A stretch of DNA of 64,000 nucleotides from Streptomyces sp. NRRL F-5135 (GCF_000719775.1 NZ_JOHR01000020.1:42694-106693), one strand, 5' to 3'. Positions 52,658 to 61,315 are shown, counted from the first letter of the stretch. Notes: generated from the sequence alone by a model not told the origin. Made by a program: numbers and translations.

Positions 52658-54393
52658 CAGGCCGCCTCCGCCTCGGTCAGCTGGGAGAGGACGATCTCCC
52701 GGTACGTCTCGTTCTCCGCCATCAGCTCCTGATGGCGGCCCGTCCCCACGACCCGGCCCTCGTCCAGGACCACGATCCGGTCGGCGTCACGGATGGTGGA
52801 GACCCGCTGGGCGACGATCACGACGGTCGCCTCCGAGGTCTCCCGCGCCAGCGCCGCCCGCAGGGCCGCGTCCGTCGCGTAGTCCAGCGCGGAGAACGAG
52901 TCGTCGAACAGATAGATCTCCGGCCGCTGCACGAGCGTGCGCGCGATCGCGAGGCGCTGCCGCTGCCCGCCGGAGACATTGGTGCCGCCCTGGGCGATGG
53001 GCGCGTTCAGCCCGCCCTCCAGGGACGCGACGAACTCCCGCGCCTGCGCCACCTGCAGGGCGTGCCACAGTTCCTCGTCGGTCGCGTCCGGGTTGCCGTA
53101 GCGCAGGTTCGTGGCGACCGTACCTGAGAAGAGGTACGGCTTCTGCGGCACCAGGCTCACCGTCTTCGCCAGCAGCGCGGGATCCAGCTCCCGTACGTCC
53201 TGCCCGTCGACCAGCACGTCCCCCTCCGTCGCGTCGAACAGCCGCGGTACGAGTCCGAGCAGCGTCGACTTGCCGCTGCCCGTCGAGCCGATGACCGCGG
53301 TCGTCTCGCCGGGTCGCGCCACGAGCGAGATGTCCCGCAGCACGGGCTCCTCGGCCCCCGGGAAGCGGAACTCCGCGCCCCTGATCTCCAGATGACCGTG
53401 GCGGCGCAGCTCCCGCACCGGGTTCCGCGGCGGGACGACACTGGAGCTGGTGTCCAGGACCTCCTCGATGCGCTCGGCGCAGACCTCGGCCCGCGGCACC
53501 ATCATGAACATGAAGGTGGCCATCATCACGGCCATCACGATCTGCATCAGGTACGCGAGGAACGCGGTCAGCGCGCCGATCTCCATGCCGCCGCTCTCGA
53601 TGCGGTGCGCGCCGAACCAGACGACCGCGACCGACGACAGGTTCACGACCGTCATCACGGTCGGGAACATCAGCGCCATCAGCCGGCCGGTCGACAGCGC
53701 GACGTCGGTCAGCTCGGCGTTGGCCTCGCCGAACCGCCCCTTCTCGTACTCGTCCCGCACGAAAGCCCGGATCACGCGGTTGCCGGTGATCTGTTCGCGC
53801 AGGATGCGGTTGACGGTGTCCAGCCGGGTCTGCATCGTCCTGAACAGCGGCCGCATCTTCTTGACGATGAGGCTCACGGATATCCCGAGCAGCGGCACCA
53901 CGGCCAGCAGCACGGCGGAGAGCGGAACGTCCTGGCCGAGCGCCATGACGACGCCGCCGACACACATGATGGGCGCGGACACCATCAGCGTGAACGACAT
54001 CAGGACCAGCATCTGCACCTGCTGGACGTCGTTGGTGGTGCGGGTGATGAGGGACGGTGCCCCGAAGTGGCCCACCTCACGCGCGGAGAAGCTCTGCACG
54101 CGCTCGAAGACGGCGGCCCGGACATCGCGGCCGAGGGCGGAGGCGGTCCGCGCGCCGTAGTACACGGCGCCGATGTTGCAGAGCACCTGGACCAGACTGA
54201 CGGCGATCATGATGGCGCCGAATTCCAGGATGTAACCCGAATCGCCCTTCACGACACCCTGGTCGATGATGTCGGCGTTCAGGGTGGGCAGGTAGAGGGT
54301 GGCGCACGTCTGCAACAGCTGGAGCGCCACCAGCAGGGCTATGGGTCTTTTGTAGGGCGCGAGATGGGCTCGCAGAAGTCGTAGCAGCACGCG
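52657..54393 (-). CDS. ABC exporter half-transporter, subunit 1 of a heterodimer
   Basis: A 578-residue half-transporter with six membrane helices from LLRLLRAHLAPYKRPIALLV. Its ATPase domain has Walker A GSTGSGKST and an intact signature VSGGQRQRLA, but Walker B reads YLFDDSFSALD with Asp instead of Glu, and the H-loop His is Gln (VAQRVST). So its own nucleotide site is degenerate while its signature completes the active site of subunit 2. I chose GTG 54393 to match the usual 577-residue length; ATG 54450 is possible. Both subunits are co-transcribed. Confidence 0.9.
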   Translation of the reverse strand, partial: RVLLRLLRAHLAPYKRPIALLVALQLLQTCATLYLPTLNADIIDQGVVKGDSGYILEFGAIMIAVSLVQVLCNIGAVYYGARTASALGRDVRAAVFERVQSFSAREVGHFGAPSLITRTTNDVQQVQMLVLMSFTLMVSAPIMCVGGVVMALGQDVPLSAVLLAVVPLLGISVSLIVKKMRPLFRTMQTRLDTVNRILREQITGNRVIRAFVRDEYEKGRFGEANAELTDVALSTGRLMALMFPTVMTVVNLSSVAVVWFGAHRIESGGMEIGALTAFLAYLMQIVMAVMMATFMFMMVPRAEVCAERIEEVLDTSSSVVPPRNPVRELRRHGHLEIRGAEFRFPGAEEPVLRDISLVARPGETTAVIGSTGSGKSTLLGLVPRLFDATEGDVLVDGQDVRELDPALLAKTVSLVPQKPYLFSGTVATNLRYGNPDATDEELWHALQVAQAREFVASLEGGLNAPIAQGGTNVSGGQRQRLAIARTLVQRPEIYLFDDSFSALDYATDAALRAALARETSEATVVIVAQRVSTIRDADRIVVLDEGRVVGTGRHQELMAENETYREIVLSQLTEAEAA

Positions 54394-54543
54394 GAGTCTC
54401 TCGGGGTCGGCTTCGAAAGTGGCGGAGATCAGGAGGTCCCGACCCACCATCTTGCGGCACCGCGGTGGCCGACCCCCAAGGTTTTACGGCCAAGGACGGG
54501 TCAAGACAGGGAAAGAGGACGGCGTGCGGGGCGCGGTGGGCGG

Positions 54544-55989
54544 TCAGCCCCCGTGACCGAAGGCGCCCGGGTGGATCTGCTCCCGCGTCGACGCGTACTG
54601 CTGCCGGACCGCCGTCCCGACCGCCGTGTCGTCACCCGCCTCGAAGACCTGCGCCGCCGCACCCTGCCAGGCCGGCGGGGTGTGCGGGGAGAGGGACCCC
54701 CGCGCGTATCCGAGCGCCCAGGCCGCCTGCCGCGCCGCGCCGATCGCCGCGTAGTCCGCCGGCTGCGGCACGACGACCTGCGCCCCGAAGATCGCCGGGG
54801 CCACGGCCTGGACGGCGGGCAGCTCGGCCGCGGCCCCCAGCAGGAACACCCGGCGTACCTCCACCCCCCGGCCGCGCAGGACGTCCATCGCGTCCGCGAG
54901 TGAGCACAGCATGCCCTCGAACGCCGCCCGCGCCAGGTGCTCCGGCTTCATCGACTCGCGCCGCAGCCCGGTCAGGGTGCCCGCCGTGTGCGGCAGCCGC
55001 GGGGTGCGCTCGCCCTCCAGGTACGGCAGGAACACCAGGCCCGAGGAGCCGGGCGTGGACTTGAGCGCCAGCGCGGACAGCTCGCCGAGGTCGTCCGTCC
55101 CCAGCAGTTCCGCCGTGCCGCGCAGCGCCCGTACGGCGTTGAGCGTGTGCACCACCGGCAGATGCATTCCGGTGGCGTCCGCGAAGGAGGTGATCAGCCC
55201 GGTGGGGTCGGCCAGCGACTCGTGGTGGACGGTCATCACCGAACCCGAGGCCCCCAGTGAGACGACGGCGTCCCCGACGCCCACGCCGAGCCCGAAGGCC
55301 GCGGCCATGGTCTCACCGGTCCCCGCGGAGATCAGCAGGCCCTCCGGCGTGGTCCCGGCGGCGTCGGCGGGCCCCAGCACCTCGGGCAGCGCCACCTGGT
55401 GCCCGAGCGCCAGTTCCACCAGGTCGGCGCGGTAGGCCCCCGTACGGGCGGACCAGTAGCCGGTGCCGGACGCCGCGCCCCGGTCGGTCGTTCTGCGCGC
55501 CGGACGCCCGAGCAACTGCCAGACCAGCCAGTCGTGCGGCTGGAGCACCAGCGCGGTGCGCCGCGCCGCGTCCGGCTCGGTCCGCGCGAGCCAGCGCAGT
55601 TTGGCCACGAGCTGACCCGACTGCGGTACGGAGCCGACGGCCTCGGCCCAGGCGTGCCGCCCGCCCAGCGCGTCCACCAGGTCGGCGGCGGCGACCTGCG
55701 CGCGCTTGTCGTTGCCGATCAGCGCCGGCCGGACGAGGTCGCCCTGGCGGTCCAGCGCCACCATGCCGTGCTGCTGGGCCGAGACGCCGATGGCCTGTAC
55801 GCCCTCCAGCAGCCCGCCCGTCGCGGCCTCGCCGAGGGACAGCAGCCACATCTGGGGGTCGACATCGGTGGCCTTGGGGTCGACCGGATGCTGGGCGTAG
55901 CCCTGCCGCAGCACGGCACCTGTGTCCGCGTCGCAGACGACGACGCGCGTGAACCCGGACGAACTGTCCAACCCGGCGACTATTCCCAT
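54544..55989 (-). CDS. FGGY-family carbohydrate kinase (xylulokinase-like)
   Basis: A 481-residue sugar kinase. The N-terminal domain starts MGIVAGLDSSSGFTRVVVCD with the first ATP/phosphate motif, continues AIGVSAQQHGMVALDRQG, and the Asp/Arg-containing DRGAASGTGYWSARTG. The C-terminal ATPase domain contains VSLGASGSVM, FLPYLEGERTPRLP, FLLGAAAELPAVQAVAPAIF. Xylulokinase is the best guess because of the QQHGM and YLEGERTP motifs, but other pentuloses are possible. ATG 55989 is preferred; the open frame extends to 56037. No xylose isomerase gene is adjacent in the window. Confidence 0.87.
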   Translation of the reverse strand: MGIVAGLDSSSGFTRVVVCDADTGAVLRQGYAQHPVDPKATDVDPQMWLLSLGEAATGGLLEGVQAIGVSAQQHGMVALDRQGDLVRPALIGNDKRAQVAAADLVDALGGRHAWAEAVGSVPQSGQLVAKLRWLARTEPDAARRTALVLQPHDWLVWQLLGRPARRTTDRGAASGTGYWSARTGAYRADLVELALGHQVALPEVLGPADAAGTTPEGLLISAGTGETMAAAFGLGVGVGDAVVSLGASGSVMTVHHESLADPTGLITSFADATGMHLPVVHTLNAVRALRGTAELLGTDDLGELSALALKSTPGSSGLVFLPYLEGERTPRLPHTAGTLTGLRRESMKPEHLARAAFEGMLCSLADAMDVLRGRGVEVRRVFLLGAAAELPAVQAVAPAIFGAQVVVPQPADYAAIGAARQAAWALGYARGSLSPHTPPAWQGAAAQVFEAGDDTAVGTAVRQQYASTREQIHPGAFGHGG

Positions 55990-56097
55990 GGCACCCGATT
56001 CTGCCGCACCGGCGACGTGATCACGTCTGCCGGCCACGACGGCTCCGCGGGGCCACGGCGGGGGCGCCGCCCGTGGCGAGCCGGCGCCCCGACCGCG

Positions 56098-56409
56098 TCA
56101 GGTGTTGCTGGTGCCCCAGTCGTCCTCACCGTTGCGGCTGCGCTCGCGCAGCGAACGCACGCGCTGGGCGACCGAGTCCGGCACCTTGTCCCCGACCCGC
56201 TCACCGACCACCCCGCTCACCGAGTGGTACGCCTTGCCCGCGACTTCCCGCCCGGTCCGCCCGGCCGACTCCGCGGCGTTGCGTACGGCGGGGTTCTGGG
56301 AGACCTGCCGCACCGATTTCTTCAGCTGTTCGTAGCGCTCGCGTCCCGCACGCGTTCCGAGTACGTATCCGCAGGCCAGACCCGCGAAGAACGTGAGGCG
56401 GTACCGCAT
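56098..56409 (-). CDS. YtxH-like small membrane protein
   Basis: A 103-residue protein whose first ~25 residues form a membrane helix with the glycine-rich GLACGYVLGTRAGRERYE typical of YtxH-like proteins, followed by an amphipathic Lys/Arg/Ser helix region. Its role may be in general stress, but it is unproven. ATG 56409 is preferred over 56418; a GGAAGGG lies about 14 nt upstream. Confidence 0.7.
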   Translation of the reverse strand: MRYRLTFFAGLACGYVLGTRAGRERYEQLKKSVRQVSQNPAVRNAAESAGRTGREVAGKAYHSVSGVVGERVGDKVPDSVAQRVRSLRERSRNGEDDWGTSNT

Positions 56410-56553
56410 GGCTGCCACCCTTCCCTGAGCTCGTCAGTCCCCCGGCGCCGCCGCCGGACCGTCCGTGTCTGCTGTCCGCTTACCCCGTGGCCGCGCGGGA
56501 TCACCCGAGGTGCCCGGCCGGAAGCGATTGGCGGAGCACCCCCCTGCTTGCGC

Positions 56554-56559
56554 TAATGT
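56554..56559 (+). promoter_or_regulatory. Possible -10 element of the tRNA-Asn genes
   Basis: TAATGT about 67 nt before the first tRNA-Asn, within a TTGCGCTAATGTATG stretch that is A+T-rich for this region. A TTGGCG lies 20 nt further upstream, an imperfect spacing. Confidence 0.35.
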
Positions 56560-56625
56560 ATGTGTCGCAGCGAACGTGCGCCGCCCGGGATGCCCGGGGT
56601 GGGTACGTTCGGTGCAACGCGACAA

Positions 56626-56698
56626 TCCCCTGTAGCTCAATTGGCAGAGCAGCCGGCTGTTAACCGGCAGGTTACTGGTTCGAGTCCAGTCGGGGGAG
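56626..56698 (+). tRNA. tRNA-Asn (anticodon GTT)
   Basis: A 73-nt cloverleaf: acceptor TCCCCTG pairs with CGGGGGA (one G-T), D-arm TAGCTCAATTGGCAGAGCA, anticodon stem GCCGG/CCGGC with GTT at 56659-56661, T-arm CTGGTTCGAGTCCAG, discriminator G. CCA is not encoded. Confidence 0.96.
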
Positions 56699-56703
56699 CG
56701 CGA

Positions 56704-56776
56704 TCCCCTGTAGCTCAATTGGCAGAGCATTCGGCTGTTAACCGGAGGGTTGCTGGTTCGAGTCCAGCCGGGGGAG
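56704..56776 (+). tRNA. tRNA-Asn (anticodon GTT), second copy
   Basis: Near-identical to the first copy, 5 nt downstream. The anticodon stem is TTCGG/CCGGA with GTT at 56737-56739, T-arm CTGGTTCGAGTCCAG, discriminator G. A duplicated pair, with small differences in the anticodon and acceptor-flanking positions. Confidence 0.96.
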
Positions 56777-56788
56777 CGGTACGGGAAG

Positions 56789-56810
56789 AGGGCCCTGGCG
56801 GGCCCTTTTT
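56789..56810 (+). terminator. Intrinsic terminator after the tRNA-Asn pair
   Basis: AGGGCCC (56789-56795), TGGC loop, GGGCCCT (56800-56806) followed by TTTT. One of the few classical T-tract terminators in the window. Confidence 0.88.
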
Positions 56811-57069
56811 CGTTTGCCCGCACCCTGTGCCCGGAGCCGTCCGCACAGGGAACCCGAATGTGTCCCCGACACCCCCGCCGCCGCGCGCCGACGACGCCGC
56901 CGCGGGTGCAGCGCCGTCCCTCTTTCGGCTCTTCCCCGGCCCGGTGGGAACCGCGCGGGGCACGGCGAAGTCCTCAAGGTCAGGCGATGCCGACCATCCG
57001 AAGCAGGAGATCGTATGAGCGGCTATGCTGCGGCAGACGGCGCGCACAAATGTGCGCGACGCGCCGTTA

Positions 57070-57143
57070 GGGGCGGTAGCTCAGCCGGTTAGAGCAGCGG
57101 ACTCATAATCCGTCGGCCGTGGGTTCGAGTCCCACCCGCCCCA
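57070..57143 (+). tRNA. tRNA with CAT anticodon (elongator Met or Ile2)
   Basis: A 74-nt cloverleaf: acceptor GGGGCGG/CCGCCCC, D-arm TAGCTCAGCCGGTTAGAGCA, anticodon CAT at 57104-57106 in loop CTCATAA, T-arm GTGGGTTCGAGTCCCAC, discriminator A. CAT can be elongator Met or lysidine-modified Ile2. The sequence resembles the streptomycete Ile2-like tRNA, but I cannot decide without a covariance model. CCA is not encoded. Confidence 0.92.
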
Positions 57144-57657
57144 CCGGGACGAACGCCCGAAAAAACGTTCTGACCTGGTGAAACGCAAAGGTCGGCGCCG
57201 CCGTGATCATGGCGGCGGTCCCGACTGAGACGTTAGACCAAGATCCAGTGGTCAGACAGTGGACACGCGGTCGGCAGGGCCGACCGGGTCACGCGGAACG
57301 CGGGTTTCCCCCGTCCGGCCCCTCGTCGTGACCGTCGTCGCCGGGCGGGACGGAGTGATCATCCTCACGTGCCTCCGGAGCGCGTGACTCCGCCGAGGCC
57401 GGCTCGTCCCCGTGGACCCCGGACTCGACGCTGCCGGGATGGCCGCGGGCTCGGGGGTTCTCCTCGCCGCCCGCCGGACCACCGAGCGCGGGGCCGGCGC
57501 CGAGCGCGGGGCCAGAGGCGTCCGGCAGTGGCGCTGGGGCGTGTAAAAGTCGGTGGCACGTTCCCTCTTGGTCTCGCCGGCGCCGAGCGTATGACCGCCG
57601 CCCCGTCCAGAATGATCCATGGTTTCGTGAATTCACGATTTGCTGTACTGTCGTGGC
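57144..57657. other. Intergenic region after the CAT tRNA
   Basis: 514 nt. A hairpin CGCCGCC/GGCGGCG with centre GTGATCAT lies at 57196-57217. From about 57540 down to 57289 the minus strand reads as a coding-like, Asp/Glu/Gly-rich C-terminus (EDDHSVPPGDDGHDEGPDGG) with no credible start, possibly a gene fragment. The end holds the ArsR-type operator and promoter. Confidence 0.5.
57623..57651 (+). promoter_or_regulatory. Promoter and operator of the ArsR/CmtR-type gene
   Basis: TTTCGT (57623-57628), 17 nt, TACTGT (57646-57651), with the GTG start 6 nt further, so leaderless. A 14-bp perfect palindrome TCGTGAATTCACGA (57625-57638) covers the -35 and spacer, ideal for a metal-sensing repressor. 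Confidence 0.7.
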
Positions 57658-57993
57658 GTGCTGACTGTCGCCTCCAACATCGACGTACTGACGCGCTTCG
57701 GCCGCGCGCTCGCCGATCCGATCCGCTGCCGGATCCTGCTCGTCCTGCGCCGGGCGCCCGCCTATCCGGCCGACCTCGCCGACACCCTCGGCGTCTCCCG
57801 TACCCGGCTGTCGAACCACTTGGCGTGCCTGCGTGACTGCGGCCTGGTGGTGACCGTCCCGGACGGGCGGCGGACCCGCTACGAACTCGCCGACGAACGT
57901 TTCGGCCACGCCCTGGACGACCTGCTCGCCGCGGTGGTCGCGGTCGAGAAGGACAAGTCCTGCCGCGACGCCGCTACGGAAGGCTGCTGCTGA
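57658..57993 (+). CDS. ArsR/SmtB-family metal-sensing repressor (CmtR-like)
   Basis: A 111-residue winged-helix repressor: FGRALADPIRCRILLVLRRA, DTLGVSRTRLSNHLACLRDC with Cys residues at the recognition-helix region, then a C-terminus KDKSCRDAATEGCC with three Cys. Cys in the DNA-recognition region and a Cys-rich tail recall CmtR-type cadmium/lead sensors. It overlaps the CDF gene by 1 nt (TGATG), so metal-induced derepression of the pair is likely. GTG 57658 is chosen on the promoter spacing. Confidence 0.87.
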   Translation: MLTVASNIDVLTRFGRALADPIRCRILLVLRRAPAYPADLADTLGVSRTRLSNHLACLRDCGLVVTVPDGRRTRYELADERFGHALDDLLAAVVAVEKDKSCRDAATEGCC

Positions 57994-58709
57994 TGGTGTC
58001 CATGTCCCTGGGGCCGTCCCCGGACCGTCGTGAGGTGCTGGCCCGCCGGATACGGCTGCTGGTCGCTGCGACGATCACCTACAACGTCATCGAGGCCGCC
58101 GTCGCTCTGACCGCCGGGACCGTGGCGTCCTCCACCGCCCTGATCGGCTTCGGCCTGGACTCGATCATCGAGGTCTCCTCCGCCGCGGCCGTCGCCTGGC
58201 AGTTCTCCGCCGCCGACCACGCCGTGCGCGAGGCTCGGGAGAAGACCACTCTGCGGATCATCGCCGTCTCCTTCTTCGTCCTCGCCGCCTATGTCACCGT
58301 CGACGCCATCCGCGCGCTGGTCGGTGCCGGCGAGGCCGACCGCTCCCTCACGGGCATCGCCCTGGCCGCGCTCTCCCTGGCCGTGATGCCGTTCCTGTCC
58401 GCCGCCCAGCGTCGCGTCGGCCGTGAACTCGGCTCCGCCAGCGCCGTCGCGGACTCCAAGCAGACCCTGCTGTGCACGTACCTGTCCGCCGTTCTGCTGG
58501 CCGGACTGATCCTCAACGCCACCCTCGGCTGGTCCTGGGCCGACCCGATCGCCGCCTTGGTCATCGCCGCCATCGCGGTGAAGGAAGGCCGCGACGCCTG
58601 GCAGGGCAAGGGTTGCTGCGCACCCACCACCTCCGTCGTGGCACCGGCGGCCGCCGCCGCGGCGATCGCCGGGTGCGGTTGCTCACCCGGCTGTTCCCGC
58701 TGCTCGTGA
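57993..58709 (+). CDS. Cation diffusion facilitator-like metal transporter
   Basis: A 238-residue protein with about six membrane helices. The metal-site signatures of CDF-type transporters are visible in TALIGFGLDSIIEVSSAAAV and in AVADSKQTLLCTYLSA. The short length means that it lacks the typical C-terminal cytoplasmic domain; instead it ends with Cys-rich GKGCCAPTTS and GCGCSPGCSRCS, six Cys in the last 12 residues, probably binding soft metals. It would export divalent cations such as cadmium, lead or zinc. Coupled to the upstream ArsR-family repressor. Confidence 0.85.
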   Translation: MVSMSLGPSPDRREVLARRIRLLVAATITYNVIEAAVALTAGTVASSTALIGFGLDSIIEVSSAAAVAWQFSAADHAVREAREKTTLRIIAVSFFVLAAYVTVDAIRALVGAGEADRSLTGIALAALSLAVMPFLSAAQRRVGRELGSASAVADSKQTLLCTYLSAVLLAGLILNATLGWSWADPIAALVIAAIAVKEGRDAWQGKGCCAPTTSVVAPAAAAAAIAGCGCSPGCSRCS

Positions 58710-58835
58710 ACCTCCCGTCGCCTGCCCGGCCTGTGTTTCGGCGCGCGCGGACAGGCCGGGCAGGCGAGGACATCGACGCGGACAGCCAGGCCCGGGCAGC
58801 GCTTGCGGAGGCCGCTCACGGCGGGGAAGGCTCGG

Positions 58836-59906
58836 TCAGTCGCGCTGCCCACGGCCCCGGGGGTGCATGACGAGCTTCCCCACGTGAGCCCTGCGGGCGA
58901 GCTCTTCCTGCGCCTGAGCGGCCCGGTCCAGTGGGAAGGTCGCCGCGACGACGGGCTGGATCTCGGCCTGACGAGCCAGGTCCATGAGGAGGCCGAAGTG
59001 TGTGGGCGTGTGCATCGCGGACCCGATGACCTGGGCGTTGTGCAGATAGAGACGGCGCACGTCGAAGGTCACGTCGTACCCGCCGAGTGCGCCGGCGATG
59101 ACCCATCGGCCGCCTTCGCGCAGCAGCGGCAGCCCCTCGGCCACCAAGTCCCCGGCGACGACGTCGAGTGCGACGTCGATGCCCTCCGGGGCGGCGGCGC
59201 GGATCTGCCCGGTGACATCCCCCGCGCGGTCGATGACTTCGTGCGCGCCGGCCTCGCGCACCGCATCGATCTTGGGTCCGCTGCTGATGGCGAGTACCCG
59301 CGCACCGCGCGCACGGGCGATCTGTACCAGCGCGACGCCGACACCGCCGGACGCTCCCGAGACCAGGACGGTCTCCCCCTCCCGCAGTCGGCCCCGCTCG
59401 ATCATGCCCAGAGCAGTGCCGTAGGCGGTCGGCAACGTCGCCAACTGACCGTCCGTGAGCGGGGATTCCGTCACGTCGTGCACGCGCTCCGCCGGCGCGG
59501 TCACGTACTCGGCGTAGCCACCGTCGCGTTCGCTCCCCATCAGGCCCACCGGGTTCGCGTCCGGTCCTTCGGTGTCGTAGATCGCCGGGTCGACGACCAC
59601 TCGGCGTCCGACGAGGCTCTCGTCCACGTCGGCGCCGACTGTCACGACCCGGCCGGCCACGTCGGCGCCCTGGATGCGCGGGAAGTCGATCGGGCCTCGC
59701 CAGCCCGACAGCGCCTCCGGGTCTCCCGGGCGGCCGTAGGCACCCTCCCGGGTCCACAGGTCGGTGTTGTTCAGCGCTACCGCGCTGACCTGGACCAGCA
59801 CCTCTCCTGCCTGCGGGGTGGGCACTGCCGCCTCCGTCACCTCAAGAACCTCCGGCCCCCCGTGCTCTGTGATCCGCACCGCGCGCATGGTCTCTGGCAC
59901 GCCCAT
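58836..59906 (-). CDS. Zinc-type alcohol dehydrogenase/quinone oxidoreductase family protein
   Basis: A 356-residue MDR-superfamily oxidoreductase. GroES-like start MRAVRITEHGGPEVLEVTEA, then NNTDLWTREGAYGR, IQGADVAGRVVTVG; the Rossmann NADPH motif is VLVSGASGGVGVALVQIARA. The structural-zinc Cys cluster is absent, pointing to a quinone-reductase or enoyl-reductase-like enzyme. ATG 59906 has GAGGAGG 8 nt upstream; MRAVRI at 59888 is possible. It is divergent from the TetR gene, with an inverted repeat between them, and is probably repressed by it. Confidence 0.87.
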   Translation of the reverse strand: MGVPETMRAVRITEHGGPEVLEVTEAAVPTPQAGEVLVQVSAVALNNTDLWTREGAYGRPGDPEALSGWRGPIDFPRIQGADVAGRVVTVGADVDESLVGRRVVVDPAIYDTEGPDANPVGLMGSERDGGYAEYVTAPAERVHDVTESPLTDGQLATLPTAYGTALGMIERGRLREGETVLVSGASGGVGVALVQIARARGARVLAISSGPKIDAVREAGAHEVIDRAGDVTGQIRAAAPEGIDVALDVVAGDLVAEGLPLLREGGRWVIAGALGGYDVTFDVRRLYLHNAQVIGSAMHTPTHFGLLMDLARQAEIQPVVAATFPLDRAAQAQEELARRAHVGKLVMHPRGRGQRD

Positions 59907-59929
59907 CGCTCGAACCTCCTCATAGGTAT

Positions 59930-59967
59930 ACTGGTCTGTGAACTTTCGCCACGGTACACCGATCAGT
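59930..59967. promoter_or_regulatory. Operator-like inverted repeat in the dehydrogenase/TetR divergon
   Basis: ACTGGTCTGTGAAC (59930-59943) and GTACACCGATCAGT (59954-59967) are complementary at 11 of 14 positions, between the divergent genes. This fits TetR-type control of both. Confidence 0.5.
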
Positions 59968-59980
59968 GAAGAGACGCCCA

Positions 59981-60556
59981 ATGCGGGAAGCGCACCCCAT
60001 GACACCGGCCGGCCGCCGCATCGTCGCGGCGGCCGAGGAACTGTTCTACAACCGCGGAATCACAGCGGTCGGCGTCGATCTGATCGCTGAGCGCTCAGGC
60101 GTGACCAAGCGGACCCTGTACAACCAGTTCGGCTCGAAAGACCACCTCGTGGCGGCCTGCCTCGCGGAACGCGACCGGCGCTGGAGGTCGCTCGTCCGCG
60201 CCGCCGTCGATGCCTGTGGCAGCCCTGTCGAGGCCGTCACCGCGCCTTTCGACGCACTGCGGACCTGGAGCGGGACCAACACCCGCGGATGCGCGTTCAT
60301 CAACGCACTGGCCGAACTCCCGGACCCCTCCCACCCCGCGTACCGCATCGCCGCGAACCAGAAGCTCTGGCTGCGGAACCTGTTCGAGGAACTCGCCACC
60401 GCGGCGGGCTGCTCGGGGCCCGCCACCCTCGCCACTCAGCTCCTCGTGCTGCACGAGGGTGCCCTCGCCACGCAGCCGTTCCCGGGCGACACCCTTTCGG
60501 GGAGCACTGACCTGGCGCGATCTCTCGTTCGAGCCAGTGCTCCGCCCCGCCGATAA
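59981..60556 (+). CDS. TetR-family transcriptional regulator
   Basis: A 191-residue repressor: RIVAAAEELFYNRGITAVGV, then SGVTKRTLYNQFGSKDHLVA as the helix-turn-helix, and a ligand domain with GTNTRGCAFINALAELPD and LFEELATAAGCSGP. The FYNRGITAVGVD pattern is typical of regulators of nearby oxidoreductases. The start could be GTG 59966, ATG 59981 or ATG 59999; 59981 has GAAGAG about 10 nt upstream. Divergent from the quinone-oxidoreductase-like gene. Confidence 0.85.
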   Translation: MREAHPMTPAGRRIVAAAEELFYNRGITAVGVDLIAERSGVTKRTLYNQFGSKDHLVAACLAERDRRWRSLVRAAVDACGSPVEAVTAPFDALRTWSGTNTRGCAFINALAELPDPSHPAYRIAANQKLWLRNLFEELATAAGCSGPATLATQLLVLHEGALATQPFPGDTLSGSTDLARSLVRASAPPRR

Positions 60557-60634
60557 GCGGGTATCGAGCGATTCGCGCCAATGTCGGATCCCTCGGACCG
60601 TCGCCGGGGCGGGCCGAGGATCAGCGTCACGCGC

Positions 60635-61309
60635 CTACCTTCCGGGCAGCCCCAGCAGCGGCAGCCAGGCCTTGTCCACGATCTCGGCAATCGACTCGTC
60701 CGTCACCGCGCGCATCCCCAGGACCATGTCGTGGCGCAGCAGGTCGAACGGCAGGTTCACCACGCGGGACGGGCGTGGCGCGTCGGGCAGTTCGCCGCGC
60801 TCGACCGCACGGGCGACGATCATCTCGAAGGGAGTCGCCCGGCCCGGCGCGAGGAGGGCTTCGCGCAGCTCGCCGAAGCCGGTGCCGGTGTCGCGGAAGT
60901 AGCCGGCCAGTTGCACGCTCATCATCGTGATCATGTGCTCGCGGCCGGCGCGGGCGTTGTGCAGGAAGCCGATCGCGTCGTCGCGGAGGCTGCCGGTGTC
61001 GGGCACCTCCATCGGCTGCCAGCGCTTGGTGAGAGTGGCCAGCAGCAGGTCCTCGTGCTGTGGCCAGCGCCGGTAGAGCACGGGCCGGCTCGTGCCGGCG
61101 CGGGCGGCGACCGCCTCGTAGGTGAAGCCGGGGTATCCGTGTTCGACCAGCACCTCCCAGGCGGCGTCGAGTATCGCGTTCTCCAGTACGGCACCGCGTC
61201 GACGGGTGGCCCCGCCGCCACGGGACCGCCCGTCGTCGGCGCGACGGCCGGCCGCCCGCGCCCCGGCGGTCCCGCGGTCCTCCGTGCCCCGCTCCTGCTT
61301 GGGATCCAT
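60635..61309 (-). CDS. TetR-family transcriptional regulator
   Basis: A 224-residue TetR protein with a basic Arg/Gly-rich N-terminal tail (~40 residues). Helix-turn-helix: NAILDAAWEVLVEHGYPGFT, RAGTSRPVLYRRWPQHEDLL. The C-terminal domain is TetR_C-like (EHMITMMSVQLAGYFRDTGT). The promoter reads TAAGAT, 6 nt, ATG, so it is leaderless. It is divergent from the flavin monooxygenase and most likely represses it. Confidence 0.87.
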   Translation of the reverse strand: MDPKQERGTEDRGTAGARAAGRRADDGRSRGGGATRRRGAVLENAILDAAWEVLVEHGYPGFTYEAVAARAGTSRPVLYRRWPQHEDLLLATLTKRWQPMEVPDTGSLRDDAIGFLHNARAGREHMITMMSVQLAGYFRDTGTGFGELREALLAPGRATPFEMIVARAVERGELPDAPRPSRVVNLPFDLLRHDMVLGMRAVTDESIAEIVDKAWLPLLGLPGR

Positions 61310-61315
61310 TTGTGT

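Noticed and set aside
56626..57143. tRNA genes as attachment site of an integrated element
   Set aside because: No integrase gene and no duplicated tRNA 3' end were found in the window.
57289..57540. Coding-like minus-strand segment after the CAT tRNA
   Set aside because: Acidic composition is suggestive, but no start codon, ribosome site or recognisable domain supports an intact gene; kept only as a possible fragment.
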